A stretch of 64,000 nt of DNA from Pontixanthobacter gangjinensis (GTDB taxonomy: Bacteria > Pseudomonadota > Alphaproteobacteria > Sphingomonadales > Sphingomonadaceae). Of this stretch, positions 1-8,393 are shown piece after piece; the stretch's first letter is position 1, and every line of letters starts with the position of its first letter. Position numbers and translations under genes: made by a program. The notes beneath the pieces were generated by a model. It did no database searches. It worked only from the letters and a program-made list of their open reading frames with translations, and was not told where the DNA came from. Where the stretch lies: assembly GCF_009827545.1 (NCBI RefSeq), contig NZ_WTYS01000001.1, forward strand, positions 248,001 to 312,000, given 5' to 3'.

Positions 1-132
1 TACGCTGTTCGCTTCATCGACTGCACCAATTGCCGCCATGCGCATTGCATGTTTCGCCAGACGTGAACCGTCGACCAATCCGGTCGAACCATCATCGCCA
101 GTGCGTGTATAAATCTTGTTGAGCTTTACCAT
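1..132 (-). CDS. Cob(I)alamin adenosyltransferase, PduO type (partial, N-terminus only)
   Basis: Only the first 44 codons lie in the window; the gene runs off the left edge. The encoded start MVKLNKIYTRTGDDGSTGLV is the signature N-terminus of PduO-type ATP:cob(I)alamin adenosyltransferases, whose TRTGDxGxT segment forms part of the ATP site. The family transfers the 5'-deoxyadenosyl group of ATP to cob(I)alamin in the cytoplasm. The ATG lies 9 bases downstream of the stop of the HIG1-like gene on the same strand, so the two are probably co-transcribed. The truncation is the window edge, not a broken gene. Confidence 0.88.
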   Translation of the reverse strand, partial: MVKLNKIYTRTGDDGSTGLVDGSRLAKHAMRMAAIGAVDEANSV

Positions 133-141
133 TTCGGGTGG

Positions 142-381
142 TTACGCGCCGCCGCGCGAAATTGCCAAGATGATCGCAACCACCACAATCGCCAGCGCCT
201 GATATTTAATCCGGGCGAACATTGCCTTGTTCTGTTTCAGCTGCATATCGCTCGCATCCATGCTCTCGCCGGTTTCAAGATCGATTTTGGTGCTCTGCAT
301 AAACGCGACGATGCCGCGGATGAGCGACACGATAACAAGAACACAAAGGATGATGAGGGCGGGGATGAGGATATAGTTCAT
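142..381 (-). CDS. Small twin-transmembrane protein, HIG1-domain-like
   Basis: This is a 79-residue protein with one hydrophobic helix at about residues 3-25 and a second at about 56-76. They are joined by a polar loop, and the stretch QNKAMFARIKYQA precedes the second helix. That layout, with a basic segment entering the last helix, matches the bacterial twin-transmembrane/HIG1 (hypoxia-induced gene 1) family. In mitochondria these proteins associate with respiratory complexes; a bacterial role is not established. It lies just upstream of the cobalamin adenosyltransferase gene on the same strand. Family assignment is from pattern recognition only. Confidence 0.7.
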   Translation of the reverse strand: MNYILIPALIILCVLVIVSLIRGIVAFMQSTKIDLETGESMDASDMQLKQNKAMFARIKYQALAIVVVAIILAISRGGA

Positions 382-410
382 AATCTCTACCTAAGCATTT
401 GAGAGCGAAT

Positions 411-1253
411 TTAAACCTGTGAGAGTGAGTTTACACCGGCCAAACGCCCGGCGCGCAATTCTGTGCCCAAATCTTTTCCATCCACCCCCTTTGCCCGCAA
501 ATCAGCAAGCGATGCGGAGCCGCGCCGCTTGGCCAATTTCTTTCCCGATGCGTCCAGCACCAGCGCATGATGATGCCATCTTGGCACTGGCAAATCGAGC
601 AGCGCCTGTAGCAAGCGATGAACATGCGTCGCAGCGAACAAATCCTGCCCCCGTGTGACCAGCGTAACGGCGTCAGCGGCATCATCAAGCGTCGCGGCGA
701 GGTGGTAGCTTGCCGGATTGTCTTTACGCACCAGCACAACATCGCCCAGCAATTCAGGCTGCGCGACTTGCAAGCCTGCCAGATCATCGCACCAATCAAG
801 TGGTCCGGTGCGCCCGATAGCCTCGGCGATATTAAGCCGCCATGCGGCAGGAACGCCGGGATCAAACGCCTTATGCTTGCATGTGCCCGGATAGACCGGA
901 CCCTCCGGCCCCGTTTGCCGCGCTGCCGCCGCGATTTCGCTGCGAGTGCATTGGCACGGGTAGAGCAAGCCTTCTGACTTCAGCCGCTCGGCAGCTGCAG
1001 CGTATCTTTCCAGCCGCGAGGATTGCGGGGGGACTTCCTCCCACTCCAGACCCAGCCATGCCAAATCCTCACGAAAGGCCTCTGTCAGTTCCGGCCTGCT
1101 CCGCTCCCCGTCAATATCCTCGATCCGCAGCAGAAAGCGTCCGTCCGCCGTCCCATCTTGCCCGCGCGCCAGATCATGCGCGACGATTGCCGAATAGGCA
1201 TGGCCCAAATGCAACATTCCGTTCGGGCTAGGGGCGAAGCGGGTGACGATCAT
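411..1253 (-). CDS. gluQRS: Glutamyl-Q tRNA(Asp) synthetase
   Basis: This is a 280-residue truncated relative of glutamyl-tRNA synthetase that lacks the anticodon-binding domain. It attaches glutamate to the queuosine base of tRNA(Asp). Visible elements are the HIGH-like HLGH at residues 15-18 after RFAPSPNG, a zinc-binding pattern with C100, C102 and C125, and the KMSKS-like KLAKR at 239-243. The ATG at 1253 is chosen because family homology begins directly with MIVTRFAPSP; an in-frame upstream extension to 1340 is unlike the family. The window also carries queC, a step in making the queuosine precursor that this enzyme's substrate contains. Confidence 0.93.
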   Translation of the reverse strand: MIVTRFAPSPNGMLHLGHAYSAIVAHDLARGQDGTADGRFLLRIEDIDGERSRPELTEAFREDLAWLGLEWEEVPPQSSRLERYAAAAERLKSEGLLYPCQCTRSEIAAAARQTGPEGPVYPGTCKHKAFDPGVPAAWRLNIAEAIGRTGPLDWCDDLAGLQVAQPELLGDVVLVRKDNPASYHLAATLDDAADAVTLVTRGQDLFAATHVHRLLQALLDLPVPRWHHHALVLDASGKKLAKRRGSASLADLRAKGVDGKDLGTELRAGRLAGVNSLSQV

Positions 1254-1375
1254 GGCTGCTTTTCCCTTCCCGACCGGGCGATATGGCGAAATTGCCTGTG
1301 GATTGCACCTGTGTAACAGGGTTGACGCTTTTTGGCGCAAATGCTCACTTCATGTCTATCAGAAGGGAGCAGACT

Positions 1376-1981
1376 TTGTTCAAGGCCGAACTGATCGAAC
1401 GCGCCGCACACTTCAGAAGCGCGGCTGATGATGGAACCCGCAATCTGGCGGGATGCCCCACGCTTGTGCTCAATGCGGATTACACCCCGCTGTCCTACTA
1501 CCCGCTCAGCCTCTGGCCGTGGCAAACCGCGATCAAGGCGGTGTTCCTCGACCGGGTCGATATCATCGAATGCTATGACCGCGAGGTCCATTCGCCCTCG
1601 CTCGATATGAAGATCCCCTCGGTCATCGCATTGCGGCAATATGTGAAGCAAAGCGAATTTCCCGCCTTCACCCGCTTCAACCTGTTCCTGCGCGACAAGT
1701 TCGAATGCCAATATTGCGGCAGCGGGCAGGATTTGACCTTCGACCATGTCATCCCGCGCCGTCTGGGCGGCAAGACCACGTGGGAAAACATCGCCAGCGC
1801 CTGCGCGCCGTGCAACATGAAGAAGGGCGGGCGCACGCCCAAACAGGCGCATATGAAGCAGGTCAACCCGATCCGCCCGACCAGCTGGCAATTGCAGCAA
1901 TATGGCCGCAGCTTCCCGCCCGGCTATCTCCACGAAACATGGCGCGACTGGCTCTATTGGGACATCGAGCTGGAGGCGTGA
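1376..1981 (+). CDS. HNH endonuclease family protein
   Basis: This is a 201-residue protein with a C-terminal HNH nuclease fold. It has a zinc pair C111/C114 (CQYC), the catalytic DH at 123-124 in FDHVIPRRLGG, the N-containing ENIASAC segment, and a second pair C143/C146 followed by N147. This family is widespread next to housekeeping genes in alphaproteobacteria and its biological substrate is unknown. I place the start at the TTG at 1376 because AAGGGAG lies 6 bases upstream. An in-frame ATG at 1352 would add 8 residues but has no clear ribosome binding site. It is divergent from gluQRS. Confidence 0.85.
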   Translation: MFKAELIERAAHFRSAADDGTRNLAGCPTLVLNADYTPLSYYPLSLWPWQTAIKAVFLDRVDIIECYDREVHSPSLDMKIPSVIALRQYVKQSEFPAFTRFNLFLRDKFECQYCGSGQDLTFDHVIPRRLGGKTTWENIASACAPCNMKKGGRTPKQAHMKQVNPIRPTSWQLQQYGRSFPPGYLHETWRDWLYWDIELEA

Positions 1982-2158
1982 TTCGTTCAGCTTTGGGGCG
2001 CGAAAGCTGAGCAAGTGGAACACATGGAACACAGTCCTGGAAGTCGAAACCGGGGCCGGATTCAATGGTGATGGAAGAGGTGAACTGAGGGGGTGGGATA
2101 CGAGTGGCATTTGCCCGAAATGCCATCATGGACCGCTTGTAGGACAGGAGAATTTGTT

Positions 2159-2187
2159 ATGTCCGCTTACGACCCATTTGCGGACAT
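2159..2187. repeat. Intergenic inverted repeat ATGTCCGC...GCGGACAT
   Basis: This is a perfect 8-bp inverted repeat (arms 2159-2166 and 2180-2187) around a 13-base spacer, in the non-coding stretch between the HNH gene and the GST-like gene. A further copy of one arm, ATGTCCGCTT, occurs at about 3097-3106 on the other side of the GST-like gene. No T-run follows, so it is a poor terminator. It may be a small dispersed palindromic element or a regulator site. The rest of the 273-base gap shows nothing I can name. Confidence 0.4.
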
Positions 2188-2254
2188 TCGCGTTTACTCC
2201 GAACATTGTCGACATTGGTCACCAAGGCGGACAACGGACAAGTGAAGCTAGCCT

Positions 2255-2962
2255 TCACTTTCTGCCGTAAACACCCACCTCTTCTTGTACACGCTCGATA
2301 TAGTCTCGCAGAGATTGTTCTCGATTCATCCTTGCCGAAACCCAAGTTTCAGGTTGATTGTCCATGCTGGAAGCTAACATGCTCGCAACCGTAAAATCAT
2401 AAATCGTCATGCGATCTGAAGCGATGTAATTGTGATCGGTCAAGCGGGCCACCAACGCTTCCACGTCACGATCCAGAAATGCCTGCTGTTCTTCAAGACT
2501 GTGTCGTCCCAATCCATGCAGATCGTAAGTCTGACGCATGCGCCGCCGCCCTATCAAAGGCACAATCGTTCGAAGTGGCCAGGGTAGACTGCTGAAAAAA
2601 TCGCGTTTCACGACTTCAAACCATTCGTCATCCAACCAGCGTGAAGCAACGGTCAACCAATATAGATGGTCCTCGGCAAGTCGCGTAAATGCGGTTCCAA
2701 TTGCGACTTCTTCCGCCGTCAATTGACCGAGCAATCTACCATTGGTTTTGCTGTCTAGATGGCCGAGAATCAGTTCGGAATCTGCAATGATTCCGTTGTC
2801 TTCGAGCCAGGGAGCTTTGCCTTTCGGAGCCTTGTTCAATTCCAAGGTAGTTTTGGATTCAAAATCAAGCTCGAGGTAGGTCAAAGCCATTTCCACCTTC
2901 AAGCAAAATGGGCTTGGATTGCGCTGACCGAATGCCGGTGGGAGTGTATAGAGGGTGACCAC
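2255..2962 (-). CDS. Glutathione S-transferase family protein (metaxin/Fax-like)
   Basis: This 235-residue protein has a thioredoxin-like N-terminal part. It opens with VTLYTLPP and contains an SPFCLK segment at the usual active-site position, followed by LELNKAPKGKAPWLEDNG and ADSELILGHL, which match the N-terminal GST domain. An alpha-helical C-terminal part includes DxTVASMLASS-like packing near residue 195. The overall style resembles the metaxin/failed-axon-connection branch rather than classical detoxifying GSTs; substrate unknown. I use GTG at 2962 because AAGGA lies 6 bases before it; a TTG at 2986 is possible. It stands alone between kynU and the HNH gene. Confidence 0.75.
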   Translation of the reverse strand: MVTLYTLPPAFGQRNPSPFCLKVEMALTYLELDFESKTTLELNKAPKGKAPWLEDNGIIADSELILGHLDSKTNGRLLGQLTAEEVAIGTAFTRLAEDHLYWLTVASRWLDDEWFEVVKRDFFSSLPWPLRTIVPLIGRRRMRQTYDLHGLGRHSLEEQQAFLDRDVEALVARLTDHNYIASDRMTIYDFTVASMLASSMDNQPETWVSARMNREQSLRDYIERVQEEVGVYGRK

Positions 2963-3126
2963 GCCATTTCCTTTTTCAGATTCCAAGCAAAGGCCTGTGA
3001 ATTTCAGATAGAAACTAAACCGTTCCCGCCCGTTTGCCTAGAAGCCCAAGGGCGCTTGATACCTTGGAACGACCAAAGAGAGAAACTCAATGCTCTAATG
3101 TCCGCTTCCCACCCCAATTCCTGCCA

Positions 3127-4377
3127 TCAGGTCACCGCCGCCCTCTGTCTAAACTCCGGCGCGTCCCATTCACCGCTGTCCAAAATCTCCGCCAGTGCGG
3201 TCACTGCCCCCGCTGCATCGGCAAAACTGACATAGGCGGGCGCGAAGCCGAAGCGGAGGATATCCGGATCGCGGAAATCGCCGATCACGCCGCGCGCGAT
3301 CAGCGCCTGGCAAATCGCATAGGCTTCTGCATGGCGGAACGACAATTGACTGCCCCTCTGCGCCGGGTCGGCCGGGCTGACGCAGCGCATATGCGGGCAA
3401 TGCTGCGCCATGGCGGCGCCGAAGAATTCGGACAGGGCGCGTGACTTGGCCACCAGCCTGTCCATCCCGATTTCCGCCATCAGTTCCACCCCGCATTCGA
3501 GCGCGGCCATGGCAAGGATAGGCGGGGTTCCCGCCAGCATCCGGCTGACACCCGGCGCGGGTTCGTATGTGTCCGAAAAGGCGAAGGGCTGCGCATGGCC
3601 CATCCATCCGGTGATCGGTTGCCGGAATGTCTCATGATGCCGCTCGGCAACGAAAGCATAGGCCGGCGCGCCGGGTCCGCCATTGAGATATTTATAGCCG
3701 CAGCCGACCGCAAAATCCGCGCCTGCCGCGTTCAGATCGACCGGCACCGCGCCGCCGCTATGCGACAGATCCCACAGCACCAGCGCGCCCGCATCATGCG
3801 CCGCCTTGGTCAGCGCCGCCATGTCGAACATTTCGCCGGTCTTGTAATGGACATGGGTCAGCATCAGCAGCGCGACATCGCGCCCGCCATTTTTCGGGTC
3901 CAGCGCCTCGATCATCTTGTCGCGTGCAACCAGCCGCTGCTCGGCCATGCCGCGCGCTTGCAGGCCCTGAACCATATAGAGGTCGGTCGGGAAATTGCCC
4001 GGTTCGGAGAGAACCACTGTGCGGCCCGCATTCATGGTGAGCGCCGCGCCGATCAGCTTGGTGAGGTTTACCGACACACTGTCGCACGCAATCACTTCAT
4101 GCGGCTGCGCCCCCACCAACGGCGCAATCTTGGCGCCAATCCGCTGCGGCGCGGTAATCCAGTCACCGCCATTCTCGGTCGCATTCCAGCTGCGGATCAG
4201 GTCGCTGCCCCATTCGCGCTGGACCACATGGCTAAGCCGCGCTTTGGTTGCCTTGGGCAAAGCGCCGAGCGAATTTCCGTCGAGATAGATCACTCCCTCA
4301 GGCAGTTCAAAACGGCTGCGATATTCGCGCAAAGGATCAGCGGCGTCGAGCGCGCGGGCTTGATCGAGCAGGCTCAT
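3127..4377 (-). CDS. kynU: Kynureninase
   Basis: This is a 416-residue PLP enzyme that splits L-kynurenine into anthranilate and L-alanine. The PLP lysine is K229 in GCGYKYLNGGPG, preceded by the cofactor-contacting D203-L-S-H206. The N-terminal YLDGNSLGALP is a kynureninase hallmark. The length matches the family. Its ATG overlaps the kynB stop by four bases (ATGA), so it is translationally coupled as the last gene of a three-gene tryptophan-degradation operon. No anthranilate dioxygenase is visible downstream, so the fate of anthranilate is not shown here. Confidence 0.96.
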   Translation of the reverse strand: MSLLDQARALDAADPLREYRSRFELPEGVIYLDGNSLGALPKATKARLSHVVQREWGSDLIRSWNATENGGDWITAPQRIGAKIAPLVGAQPHEVIACDSVSVNLTKLIGAALTMNAGRTVVLSEPGNFPTDLYMVQGLQARGMAEQRLVARDKMIEALDPKNGGRDVALLMLTHVHYKTGEMFDMAALTKAAHDAGALVLWDLSHSGGAVPVDLNAAGADFAVGCGYKYLNGGPGAPAYAFVAERHHETFRQPITGWMGHAQPFAFSDTYEPAPGVSRMLAGTPPILAMAALECGVELMAEIGMDRLVAKSRALSEFFGAAMAQHCPHMRCVSPADPAQRGSQLSFRHAEAYAICQALIARGVIGDFRDPDILRFGFAPAYVSFADAAGAVTALAEILDSGEWDAPEFRQRAAVT

Positions 4378-4997
4378 GGAAGTTCTCTCAAAATGGCCCG
4401 AACCGGCGAGGCATCAGCGCCCGCAATCGGCAGCGGTAGGGCAATTAGCTCGTACAGACCCGGCGGAACATCATCCAGCACCAGCCCTTCCAATATCCGC
4501 ATATCCGCCGCAAGCACCGCCTTATGCGCGTCCATCGTCTTGGAATCTTGCGGATCGAGCGAGGGGGTATCAATCCCGACCAGCTTCACGCCCTGTGCCG
4601 CAAGCCACGCAATCGTTTCAGGCTCGATGGCGGTGAAATTCTCGTCCCACATATCATGCGGAAAACTTTCATAGGTGCGGAACAGCACCCGCTCTATGCC
4701 ATCCAAACCGGGCACAGTGCCAATTGCTATCGCCGCGCCAGAGCCGCGTGCGTCAACCACCAGACATTTACCCAGATAGGGCTCAAGATCAGAGGCGGCG
4801 CTGTCCAGTCCCGCAGGATCATAATGCAGCGGTGCGTCAGCATGAGTCCCGCTGTGCGTCGAGAGAGTCAGCGCTGAGACATTGACTGGCGAGCCATCCC
4901 GCATTTCCCAAGTCGGGGTATGGCTGAACTGCGTGTCGCCTGGCCAAACCGGCAACCCGGCGCGCAATTTCTGCGAAATATCCCAAATGCGGCTCAT
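4374..4997 (-). CDS. kynB: Kynurenine formamidase (arylformamidase, cyclase family)
   Basis: This 207-residue protein hydrolyses N-formylkynurenine to kynurenine and formate. It carries the metal-binding motif H48-SGT-H52-A-D54-AP, typical of the KynB/cyclase family (PF04199), and starts with MSRIWDISQKLR, close to characterised bacterial KynB. It overlaps the neighbouring genes at both ends by ATGA: kynA upstream (4994-4997) and kynU downstream (4374-4377). This guarantees co-expression and supports the assignment over other cyclase-family hydrolases. Confidence 0.95.
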   Translation of the reverse strand: MSRIWDISQKLRAGLPVWPGDTQFSHTPTWEMRDGSPVNVSALTLSTHSGTHADAPLHYDPAGLDSAASDLEPYLGKCLVVDARGSGAAIAIGTVPGLDGIERVLFRTYESFPHDMWDENFTAIEPETIAWLAAQGVKLVGIDTPSLDPQDSKTMDAHKAVLAADMRILEGLVLDDVPPGLYELIALPLPIAGADASPVRAILRELP

Positions 4998-5785
4998 ATT
5001 GCGGTTCTGACCGAAAGCAGCTCAGGGAAGAAGGTCTGTTTCAGCACTGCTTCGAGATATGGTACGCCAGCAGTGCCGCCGGTGCCTTTTTTGAAGCCGA
5101 TAATCCGCTCAACGGTTTTCAGATGGCCGAACCGCCAGCGTTGGAAATGATATTCCAGATCGACCAGCTTTTCCGCCAGCTCATACAAATCCCAATGTTT
5201 GTTGGGGTGGCGGTAAATTTCTGCCCAAGCCTGTTCAACCGCTTCTGAAGCCTGCCAAGGGCCTGTTGTGTCGCGCTCAAGCACTTCTGGAGGGATCGCG
5301 AACCCGCGACGGGCTAGCAACTTCACCGCTTCGTCATACAGGCTGGCCCTGCCCAATTCAGCGCGCAATTGCTTCGCCACATCGGGGGTCGCTTCGTGCA
5401 TTGTCACCATATCGGGGTTTCGTCCGCCGAGCAGGAATTCCATCAGCCGGTACTGCGCCGACTGGAAGCCGGAACTGGTACCCAAATGCGGGCGCACGAG
5501 AGAATAGTCGTGCGGGGTCATGGTCGAGAGAACGTCCCAACTGGAGATGAGCTGGTTCTGCGCACGCGCCACTCGCGCAAGCATCTTGAATGCTGGGCGA
5601 AGCGTATCGGCAGCAATATGCTCACGCGCTTCGAAGAGTTCATGAAGACAAAGTTTCAACCACAATTCGCTGGCCTGATGGACCACGATGAACAGCATTT
5701 CATCATGTGCATCGGACGCAGGATGCTGCGAAGTCAAAATACGGTCGAGGTCGAGATAGCTCGAGTAGGTAACGCCTTTGGTCAT
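4994..5785 (-). CDS. kynA: Tryptophan 2,3-dioxygenase
   Basis: This 263-residue haem dioxygenase opens the indole ring of L-tryptophan to N-formylkynurenine. The N-terminal DEMLFIVVHQASELWLKL is a TDO signature, and the C-terminal GFKKGTGGTAGVPYL segment is the flexible substrate loop seen across the family. The histidine in WRFGHLKTVERI is the likely proximal haem ligand. It is the first gene of the kynA-kynB-kynU unit. The next gene upstream on the strand ends 37 bases away, leaving room for a promoter, though I see no clear one. No kyn-type Lrp regulator is adjacent. Confidence 0.96.
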   Translation of the reverse strand: MTKGVTYSSYLDLDRILTSQHPASDAHDEMLFIVVHQASELWLKLCLHELFEAREHIAADTLRPAFKMLARVARAQNQLISSWDVLSTMTPHDYSLVRPHLGTSSGFQSAQYRLMEFLLGGRNPDMVTMHEATPDVAKQLRAELGRASLYDEAVKLLARRGFAIPPEVLERDTTGPWQASEAVEQAWAEIYRHPNKHWDLYELAEKLVDLEYHFQRWRFGHLKTVERIIGFKKGTGGTAGVPYLEAVLKQTFFPELLSVRTAI

Positions 5786-5822
5786 GGCAGAGGCTATAGG
5801 ACCAAAGTGGTTTGTATTGAAA

Positions 5823-6269
5823 CTATCCTTCGATCACTTTCGAACCGGGATGATGTTTGTCGAGGTGCTTCTTGACGATCCGCAAATTGCGCGAGTTGGA
5901 GCGGAACAGGAAGTCGGCGGCGTCGCCAACAACCGGCACCACGCCTAGCAGCGCATCAAAACCGACATTACCGGCCATCCGCCAGATCTTCCATTTCGGG
6001 AGATTCAGATTGCGCGCTTCCCAAACAATATAGGCGCCCATCGCTGTGGTTACGATATCGCCCAGAACAGGCACCAGCCCGACAATTGAATCGAGGCCCA
6101 CCGGATAATTGATGCCGGGGATGCGGAAGCTGCGTTCAAGCAATTGCTCCATAGCTTCAATCCGTTTGCGAACCGATGCAGGGTCCGTACCGGTCGGCAA
6201 TTCAAAACCCATTGGCCGGGCTTGCCCGCTGTTTTCGGCGGCGGGATTATAGGGTTCCAAGTCAGCCAT
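5823..6269 (-). CDS. DUF4112 domain membrane protein
   Basis: This 148-residue protein has the DUF4112 signature. An amphipathic segment (RKRIEAMEQLLERSF) is followed by a first hydrophobic unit with GLDSIVGLVPVLGD and a second with GFDALLGVVPVVGDAADFLF. The repeated VPV(L/V)GD motif is diagnostic. It probably sits in the inner membrane; function unknown. I use the ATG at 6269, which has GGAG 6 bases before it, rather than the in-frame ATG at 6281. It ends 37 bases before kynA on the same strand, with no functional link known. Confidence 0.82.
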   Translation of the reverse strand: MADLEPYNPAAENSGQARPMGFELPTGTDPASVRKRIEAMEQLLERSFRIPGINYPVGLDSIVGLVPVLGDIVTTAMGAYIVWEARNLNLPKWKIWRMAGNVGFDALLGVVPVVGDAADFLFRSNSRNLRIVKKHLDKHHPGSKVIEG

Positions 6270-6308
6270 CGGGCACTCCATTCAGCCGGAAAACGGGCAA
6301 TTCGTCCC

Positions 6309-7784
6309 TTAAATGGGGCGTAATGCCATCGGGAACAAGGGATGCATTCCCGACGGGTTTTCAATAAATCCGTCGACGCCGCCGCTGATCAAGGACCAGC
6401 GGACAGGCGCACCTAGAGGAATATAAACATTCTCTTCAAGCAAGGCGCGCTCTGCCGCTGCCAACAATTGCGAGCGCTCTACTGGGTCACTTTCAGCGAC
6501 CGCAGCGCCGACTAACGCATCTGCCCGGGCAGAACACAGGCCGCGCTTCAAGCTGCAATTGAACTGATTGAGAAACCAGCGCGCGTCGCCATATCGGGCA
6601 ATCCGGTCGACTAATTTCAGGTCCGACGGGTCATCTGGTCCAACGCGTTCGAGCGTGATGCCAATCGCTTCAAAATCTTCTTTCAGCGCCACAAAAAACA
6701 GGTTCGATCCAGCCATTCTGGGCAGGGAGATTGTCAATTTCGCTTGCCCCCTACCTTCGCCGTTTTTCCAAGCGTTAATCTGGCGCCGCGCATCAGCTTG
6801 CCGATCCAAAATTGGAGTTTCCGCCCAAGGCACGGTCACGGAAATCGGTTCTGAAGGCAGTCCGGCCGGGACGATTTGAGAAGCCGGAACCCAGCCACCG
6901 ACGGCAAATGATTCCAATAGCGTCTCCCGGTCAATTGCCTTCGTTAATGCTTCGCGCCGCGCGGGACTTGCCAGCAGTCCATTACTGTTGCTGATTTGCA
7001 AGCCCAATAAGCCAACCACAATATCGAGCCGCACAGTGCCGCGGGTCAGTGGGCCGGTTGCCGCCAGAGGCAAACTGAGAAGCCGGCCGTTAAAAACAAC
7101 ATCTGCTTCATCATTCTGGAATGACTTTGTCGCTTCATCAGCCGGAGCGCTTATCACCGCTATTTGCCGGTAACTGCCCTTGCGGTCTTCAATACTCTCA
7201 AGGCCACTACGCCCATCTACCATGACATCCAGAATAGCCTGGCCACCTTCGATCTCGGAAACCATAGGGCCAGTGCCCTTTCCGTTCCGCCGAAGACCTA
7301 ATTCGGGTTGAGCAAGTAATTGAAGAAATTGCGGCATCGGGCTTTTCAGCCGAATTTCGATGACTCTCCCGGTCATCGCTCTCGTGTCGGAGATGATGTC
7401 GAGATCAAGCCCAAGTGATGTCCCATCAAGCTGCTTGAAATTGCGCTCCAAGGCTGCGCGAACATTAGCTCCCGTGAGAGGTGTCCCGTCTGGCCAATCG
7501 GCGCTTCTCAGACGGAATATATAACTCATCCCATCATCCGTTATGATCCAGCGTTCGGCAAGAGCAGGGACGATTTCCCCTCGCTCGTTCAACGCGACCA
7601 GACCCTCTGCAGTCGCCGCCCGTAAATGCTGTGCTGCAACTGACAGCCGGACACCATCTTCCTCAATGTCACTTGAATTGCCAATGAAGGCGACACGGGT
7701 GACCTTGTCGTCCGTGCTCCCACTGCATCCTGCCAGCGCAACCGCCGAAATCATGGTGAGTAGAATAGTTCCGAGACGTGCCAT
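6309..7784 (-). CDS. ABC transporter substrate-binding lipoprotein, family 5 (peptide/opine/nickel-binding type)
   Basis: This is a 491-residue protein with a lipoprotein signal peptide: a hydrophobic core followed by the lipobox ALAGC. It therefore anchors in a membrane facing the periplasm. The body has the SBP_bac_5 pattern: WIITDDGMSYIFRLR, then DGTPLTGANVRAALE, then a hinge region and a late FNCSLKRGLCSARADALV segment. No permease or ATPase gene flanks it, so it is either an orphan receptor or works with a distant transporter. The match to peptide transporters is at the fold level; ligand unknown. The ATG at 7784 is preferred over 7790. Confidence 0.83.
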   Translation of the reverse strand: MARLGTILLTMISAVALAGCSGSTDDKVTRVAFIGNSSDIEEDGVRLSVAAQHLRAATAEGLVALNERGEIVPALAERWIITDDGMSYIFRLRSADWPDGTPLTGANVRAALERNFKQLDGTSLGLDLDIISDTRAMTGRVIEIRLKSPMPQFLQLLAQPELGLRRNGKGTGPMVSEIEGGQAILDVMVDGRSGLESIEDRKGSYRQIAVISAPADEATKSFQNDEADVVFNGRLLSLPLAATGPLTRGTVRLDIVVGLLGLQISNSNGLLASPARREALTKAIDRETLLESFAVGGWVPASQIVPAGLPSEPISVTVPWAETPILDRQADARRQINAWKNGEGRGQAKLTISLPRMAGSNLFFVALKEDFEAIGITLERVGPDDPSDLKLVDRIARYGDARWFLNQFNCSLKRGLCSARADALVGAAVAESDPVERSQLLAAAERALLEENVYIPLGAPVRWSLISGGVDGFIENPSGMHPLFPMALRPI

Positions 7785-7864
7785 TAGCATGCAAGTAGCA
7801 GCTTGAAGACAGTTCGTCAGCGGCGAATTAGCCTATCTTTCTTATCAGAAGAACCGGCTTGGGA

Positions 7865-8242
7865 TCAGATGTTCCGAAGGCGCTTGGAATCACCAATCAT
7901 TGCGTTCGGATCAATTCCCGCTGACCGGGTAAATCGAGGCGATGCCAAGTCCCCGGTGCCCACCGGTGCACGGGCAAGTTTCGCGTCTATTTCCTTCGAA
8001 AACGCAATGCCGAAGCGCCCCTCCTCGATCCACGCCACAACCCCATCAACCGAACCAATGTTGCGCAAATTGACCGATACATTCTTGCCACGAATTACTG
8101 CAGGGCCGCCCTCAGCCATCATTCCGCCGGAGGATAAATTGCGGACTTTCACCCGGTGCGCGGCATCGTCTCCATCAAGCTGGACATCAGCCATCAAGAA
8201 CAAACTATCGCGCGAGATATTTCGGGTATCAACTCCGGACAT
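7865..8242 (-). CDS. PilZ domain protein
   Basis: This 125-residue single-domain protein shows the PilZ c-di-GMP binding layout. Arginines near the start of the domain (NISRDSLF) are followed by NLSSGGM, the [DN]xSxxG element at about residues 37-43, and later by GVVAWIEEGRFGIAF, the classic PilZ closing strands. The first motif lacks a perfect RxxxR, so ligand binding is likely but not certain. It stands alone, downstream of dksA on the same strand. Confidence 0.8.
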   Translation of the reverse strand: MSGVDTRNISRDSLFLMADVQLDGDDAAHRVKVRNLSSGGMMAEGGPAVIRGKNVSVNLRNIGSVDGVVAWIEEGRFGIAFSKEIDAKLARAPVGTGDLASPRFTRSAGIDPNAMIGDSKRLRNI

Positions 8243-8393
8243 TGGCTGGCTGTCTCTCTTTCAAACGCAATTAACACTCCGCTCCTGAAAGAGCAGACTC
8301 ATCTGATAAATGTAAAATGTCAAAAAGTGTTTAATTTTGCCAAGCTGGCTCCCTCGGGAGCTGGCGTAATATATCTGTTTAATATATATAGGT

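Noticed and set aside
3595-4674. Long plus-strand frame opposite kynU and kynB
   Set aside because: It spans two genes coupled by ATGA on the other strand and is explained by G+C-rich codon structure.
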